From Thamnocephalis sphaerospora (lineage: Eukaryota; Zoopagomycota; Zoopagomycetes; Zoopagales; Sigmoideomycetaceae): DNA of 34,341 nucleotides. The notes under the pieces were generated by a model. The model was given only the letters and a program-made list of their open reading frames with translations, was not told the DNA's origin and did not search any database. How positions within the stretch are numbered: position 1 is the first letter of the stretch; each line of letters starts with the position of its first letter. Where the stretch lies: NCBI GenBank assembly GCA_003614735.1, contig KZ992532.1, positions 1 through 34,341 of the forward strand, written 5' to 3'. Shown in pieces: positions 32,478 to 34,341 of the stretch. The translations under genes were made by a program, and so were the position numbers.

Positions 32478-34341
32478 ATGCAGCTCAGCACCACTCTTGC
32501 GCTGATTGCCGCGCTTCTGCTGTCTGCCAACAGCGTCCAGGCTGACCAGTGCAGCAGCGTCCGCCAGCGTCGCGAGTTCCGCCAGCTGACCCACGCTGAG
32601 CGTCTCACCTACCTCAATGGCATCAAGTCGTTGATGGCGGGTCCGCGCCCGAGCAAATACGAGCGCTACGTTGTTGACCACGTTGATGTGAGCATGACTG
32701 CTCACGGTACCGCGCAGTTCCTGTCGTGGCATCGTGCCTACCTGCGTGATGTCGAGAAGAACCTGCAGGCCATCAACCCGAGCATTATGCTTCCCTACTG
32801 GGACTGGGCCTACGACTCCCAGGCTCCGGAGCGCTCGCTTCTCTTCAACGCTGCTTACTACGGTGGCAACGGTAACCCGAACCGCAGGAACTGTGTGGAG
32901 ACCGGTGTCTTCACCAGCTGGCAGCCCAACAACGGCAAGAACTGCATTGCCCGTCGCTTCGACGCTGGCAGCCGCATCCAGTCGTGGTGGTCCTGGGAGA
33001 ACTTGAGGACCCACGTGTTCAACTACAACGACTACGACTCGTTCCGCATCAAGGTCGAAGGCCCCCACGGTAACGTGCACAACGGTATCGGTGACCAGTT
33101 CATGGGCATGCGCAGTCCGGAAGATCCCATCTTCTTCCTGCACCACGGTTTCGTGGACAAGCTCTGGGCTGACTGGCAGAAGACCTCGCCGGCTCGCGCC
33201 AACTCGTACGGTGGCAGGAACTACGGCGGCGCACTCGCCCAGAAGACCGACGTGCTTGGCTACGGCTACCGCGTCCAGGATGTGATGGACACGCGCAACC
33301 TCTGCTACACCTACTCTGACTACAACGGTGAGGTCCAGCCGATCACTCCGCCGACCACCACCCCGCCACCGGTCACGACCACCAGCAGCTCTAGCTCCAG
33401 CTCTAGCTCCAGCAGCTCCAGCTCTAGCTCCAGCAGCTCCAGCAGCTCCAGCTCCAGCAGCTCCAGCTCTAGCTCCACTGCCACTACCACCACTGGTACT
33501 ACCACCACCACTGGCACCACGACTACCACTGGCACCACCACCACCACCGGCACCGCCACCACCACTGGTACCTCTGGCACCGCCACCACCACGGCCACCA
33601 TCACCACCACCGGCACCGCCACCACCACCGCTACCATCACCACCACTGGTACCGCCACCACCACTGGCACCGCGTCGCCGACCGCCACGGTCGTGCCTCC
33701 GTACACCAACGGCACCCTCCCGTACGACGGCGACAACGTGAACGTCACCGTGCCGGGTGTTGACACCAAGCCGGCCGACAACACGACCGCCTACGTCCCT
33801 GACTGCGCTGACCGCAGCAACGTCGTCAACCTGCGCCCGCCTGCTCGTCTTCCGGAGGAGTGGTGTAAGATGAACAACGTGCCGATCGAGTCGGTGCGTG
33901 CTGCTGAGGATGCCGCCTACAAGACCACCGAGCAGCTCAACCGCCTGCCGGGCTACATCTCGCCGTCCGCCCTGGTCAACCGCCCCGATGCGCTCAAGTA
34001 CTACGCCCAGGCTGGCGAGAAGTTCATCGGTTACGTTGGCAACAAGGTGATCGACATCAAGTACGACGCAAACAACCCGGATGCTGCCACCAACGTGCGC
34101 AACAAGGTGGTCGCCGTCGTCGAGCAGGTCTACAAGCAGGTCAGCTTCGTCTACCCCAAGGTTCTCGAGAACATCTACAAGAACGTCAACGTCTACAACG
34201 GCGGTCAGGCTTCCATCCCGAACGGCCCTGCCGAGGAGGACTGCGAGGAGGATGTCTACGAGGACGAGGACTGCGAGGACGAGGATGTCTACGACGATGA
34301 GGACTGCGAGGAGGAGGAAGATGATGAGGACTGCGAGGAGG
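32478..34341 (+). CDS. Secreted tyrosinase-family protein 7 with mucin-like linker and Cys-acidic tail (partial, runs off window)
   Basis: Open from Met 32478 to the window end (621 codons), no intron. Signal peptide residues 1-22 (TLALIAALLLSANSVQA). CuA: H68 (VDH), H76 (AHG), H85 (SWHR). CuB: GPHGNVH and FFLHHGFVD. The linker is the most elaborate: 31 consecutive Ser, then Thr/Gly repeats, then NGT, NVT and NTT sequons. C-terminal domain at 33831-33996 (LRPPARLPEEWCKMN ... YISPSALVNRPD), a helical stretch, then from 34233 an acidic tail with a Cys every ~9-12 residues (EEDCEED, DEDCEDED, DEDCEEE), as in the secreted acidic protein. Codon use is strongly shifted to C-ending codons (AAC, GGC, CGC, ATC, TAC), unlike copies 1-5, suggesting very high expression. 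Confidence 0.93.
   Translation, partial: MQLSTTLALIAALLLSANSVQADQCSSVRQRREFRQLTHAERLTYLNGIKSLMAGPRPSKYERYVVDHVDVSMTAHGTAQFLSWHRAYLRDVEKNLQAINPSIMLPYWDWAYDSQAPERSLLFNAAYYGGNGNPNRRNCVETGVFTSWQPNNGKNCIARRFDAGSRIQSWWSWENLRTHVFNYNDYDSFRIKVEGPHGNVHNGIGDQFMGMRSPEDPIFFLHHGFVDKLWADWQKTSPARANSYGGRNYGGALAQKTDVLGYGYRVQDVMDTRNLCYTYSDYNGEVQPITPPTTTPPPVTTTSSSSSSSSSSSSSSSSSSSSSSSSSSSSSSSTATTTTGTTTTTGTTTTTGTTTTTGTATTTGTSGTATTTATITTTGTATTTATITTTGTATTTGTASPTATVVPPYTNGTLPYDGDNVNVTVPGVDTKPADNTTAYVPDCADRSNVVNLRPPARLPEEWCKMNNVPIESVRAAEDAAYKTTEQLNRLPGYISPSALVNRPDALKYYAQAGEKFIGYVGNKVIDIKYDANNPDAATNVRNKVVAVVEQVYKQVSFVYPKVLENIYKNVNVYNGGQASIPNGPAEEDCEEDVYEDEDCEDEDVYDDEDCEEEEDDEDCEE
33384..33690 (+). repeat. Ser31 run and Thr/Gly repeat in tyrosinase 7
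   Basis: 33384-33476 codes 31 consecutive Ser using AGC, TCC and TCT; 33477-33690 codes ACC/ACT-rich Thr with GGC-ACC and GCC-ACC units. A typical O-glycosylated spacer. The varied codons suggest selection for the protein as well as slippage. Confidence 0.9.
34233..34341 (+). repeat. Cys-acidic repeat tail of tyrosinase 7 (continues past window)
   Basis: GAG/GAC codons with single TGC codons: four Cys in the visible 36 codons, all in ED-C-E context. It matches the repeat at 17440-17703 in the secreted acidic protein. Confidence 0.85.

Noticed and set aside
32472-33146. 224-codon minus-strand frame and other long frames inside tyrosinase 7
   Set aside because: These are shadows created by the strong C-ending codon bias and the repeats of tyrosinase 7.
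1-34341. tRNA or rRNA genes, CRISPR arrays, transposons
   Set aside because: No convincing tRNA A/B-box pair, rRNA segment, direct-repeat/spacer array, transposase or terminal repeats seen; the short repeats found are coding or simple microsatellites.

Overview
The window is nuclear DNA of a eukaryote with a compact genome. I could resolve 47 introns; most are about 54-79 nt (one 101 nt), nearly all GT-AG, usually with a CTAAC/CTGAC-like branch point shortly before the acceptor. UTP4 resembles the yeast protein more than the human one, yet EIPR1 is also present. Together with the short introns this suggests a fungus-like opisthokont, perhaps an early-diverging (zygomycete- or chytrid-grade) fungus. 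That placement is inference only.

Bases 1-13000 are a housekeeping block. Two unrelated WD40 genes lie head to tail on the plus strand: an EIPR1/TSSC1 homologue (GARP/EARP vesicle-tethering partner, 8 exons) and UTP4 (U3 snoRNP/t-UTP ribosome biogenesis, 11 exons). On the minus strand follow CSTF3/RNA14 (mRNA 3'-end cleavage scaffold, 12 exons), a TRAIP-like RING E3 (7 exons) and a short RING-UIM protein (4 exons) that is visible only after splicing. The two RING genes are a tandem duplicate pair. They share a GC-AG intron and a 25-nt microexon that together rebuild the zinc-binding cysteines.

Bases 13600-34341 hold a cluster of seven type-3 copper (tyrosinase/catechol-oxidase-like) genes, all predicted to be secreted or membrane-anchored. 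The first is on the minus strand and six are in tandem on the plus strand; the last runs off the window. All keep the six copper-binding histidines, and all end in a shared ~56-residue C-terminal domain after a linker that differs in every copy: acidic/Ser, short, Gly-Asn repeat, Thr/Ala, or a Ser31 plus Thr/Gly mucin-like stretch. Introns fall from three in copies 2 and 3 to none in copies 4, 6 and (within the window) 7.

Inside the cluster sits a secreted, acidic, Pro/Ala-rich protein with eight single Cys residues in Asp/Glu runs (EDCEED type). The same Cys-acidic repeat forms the tail of tyrosinase 7. My best candidate for a new system is therefore an extracellular oxidative cross-linking module: several secreted phenol oxidases plus a Cys/acidic matrix protein, possibly joined through quinone-cysteine chemistry. 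The shared sequence features are visible; the biochemical role is inference.
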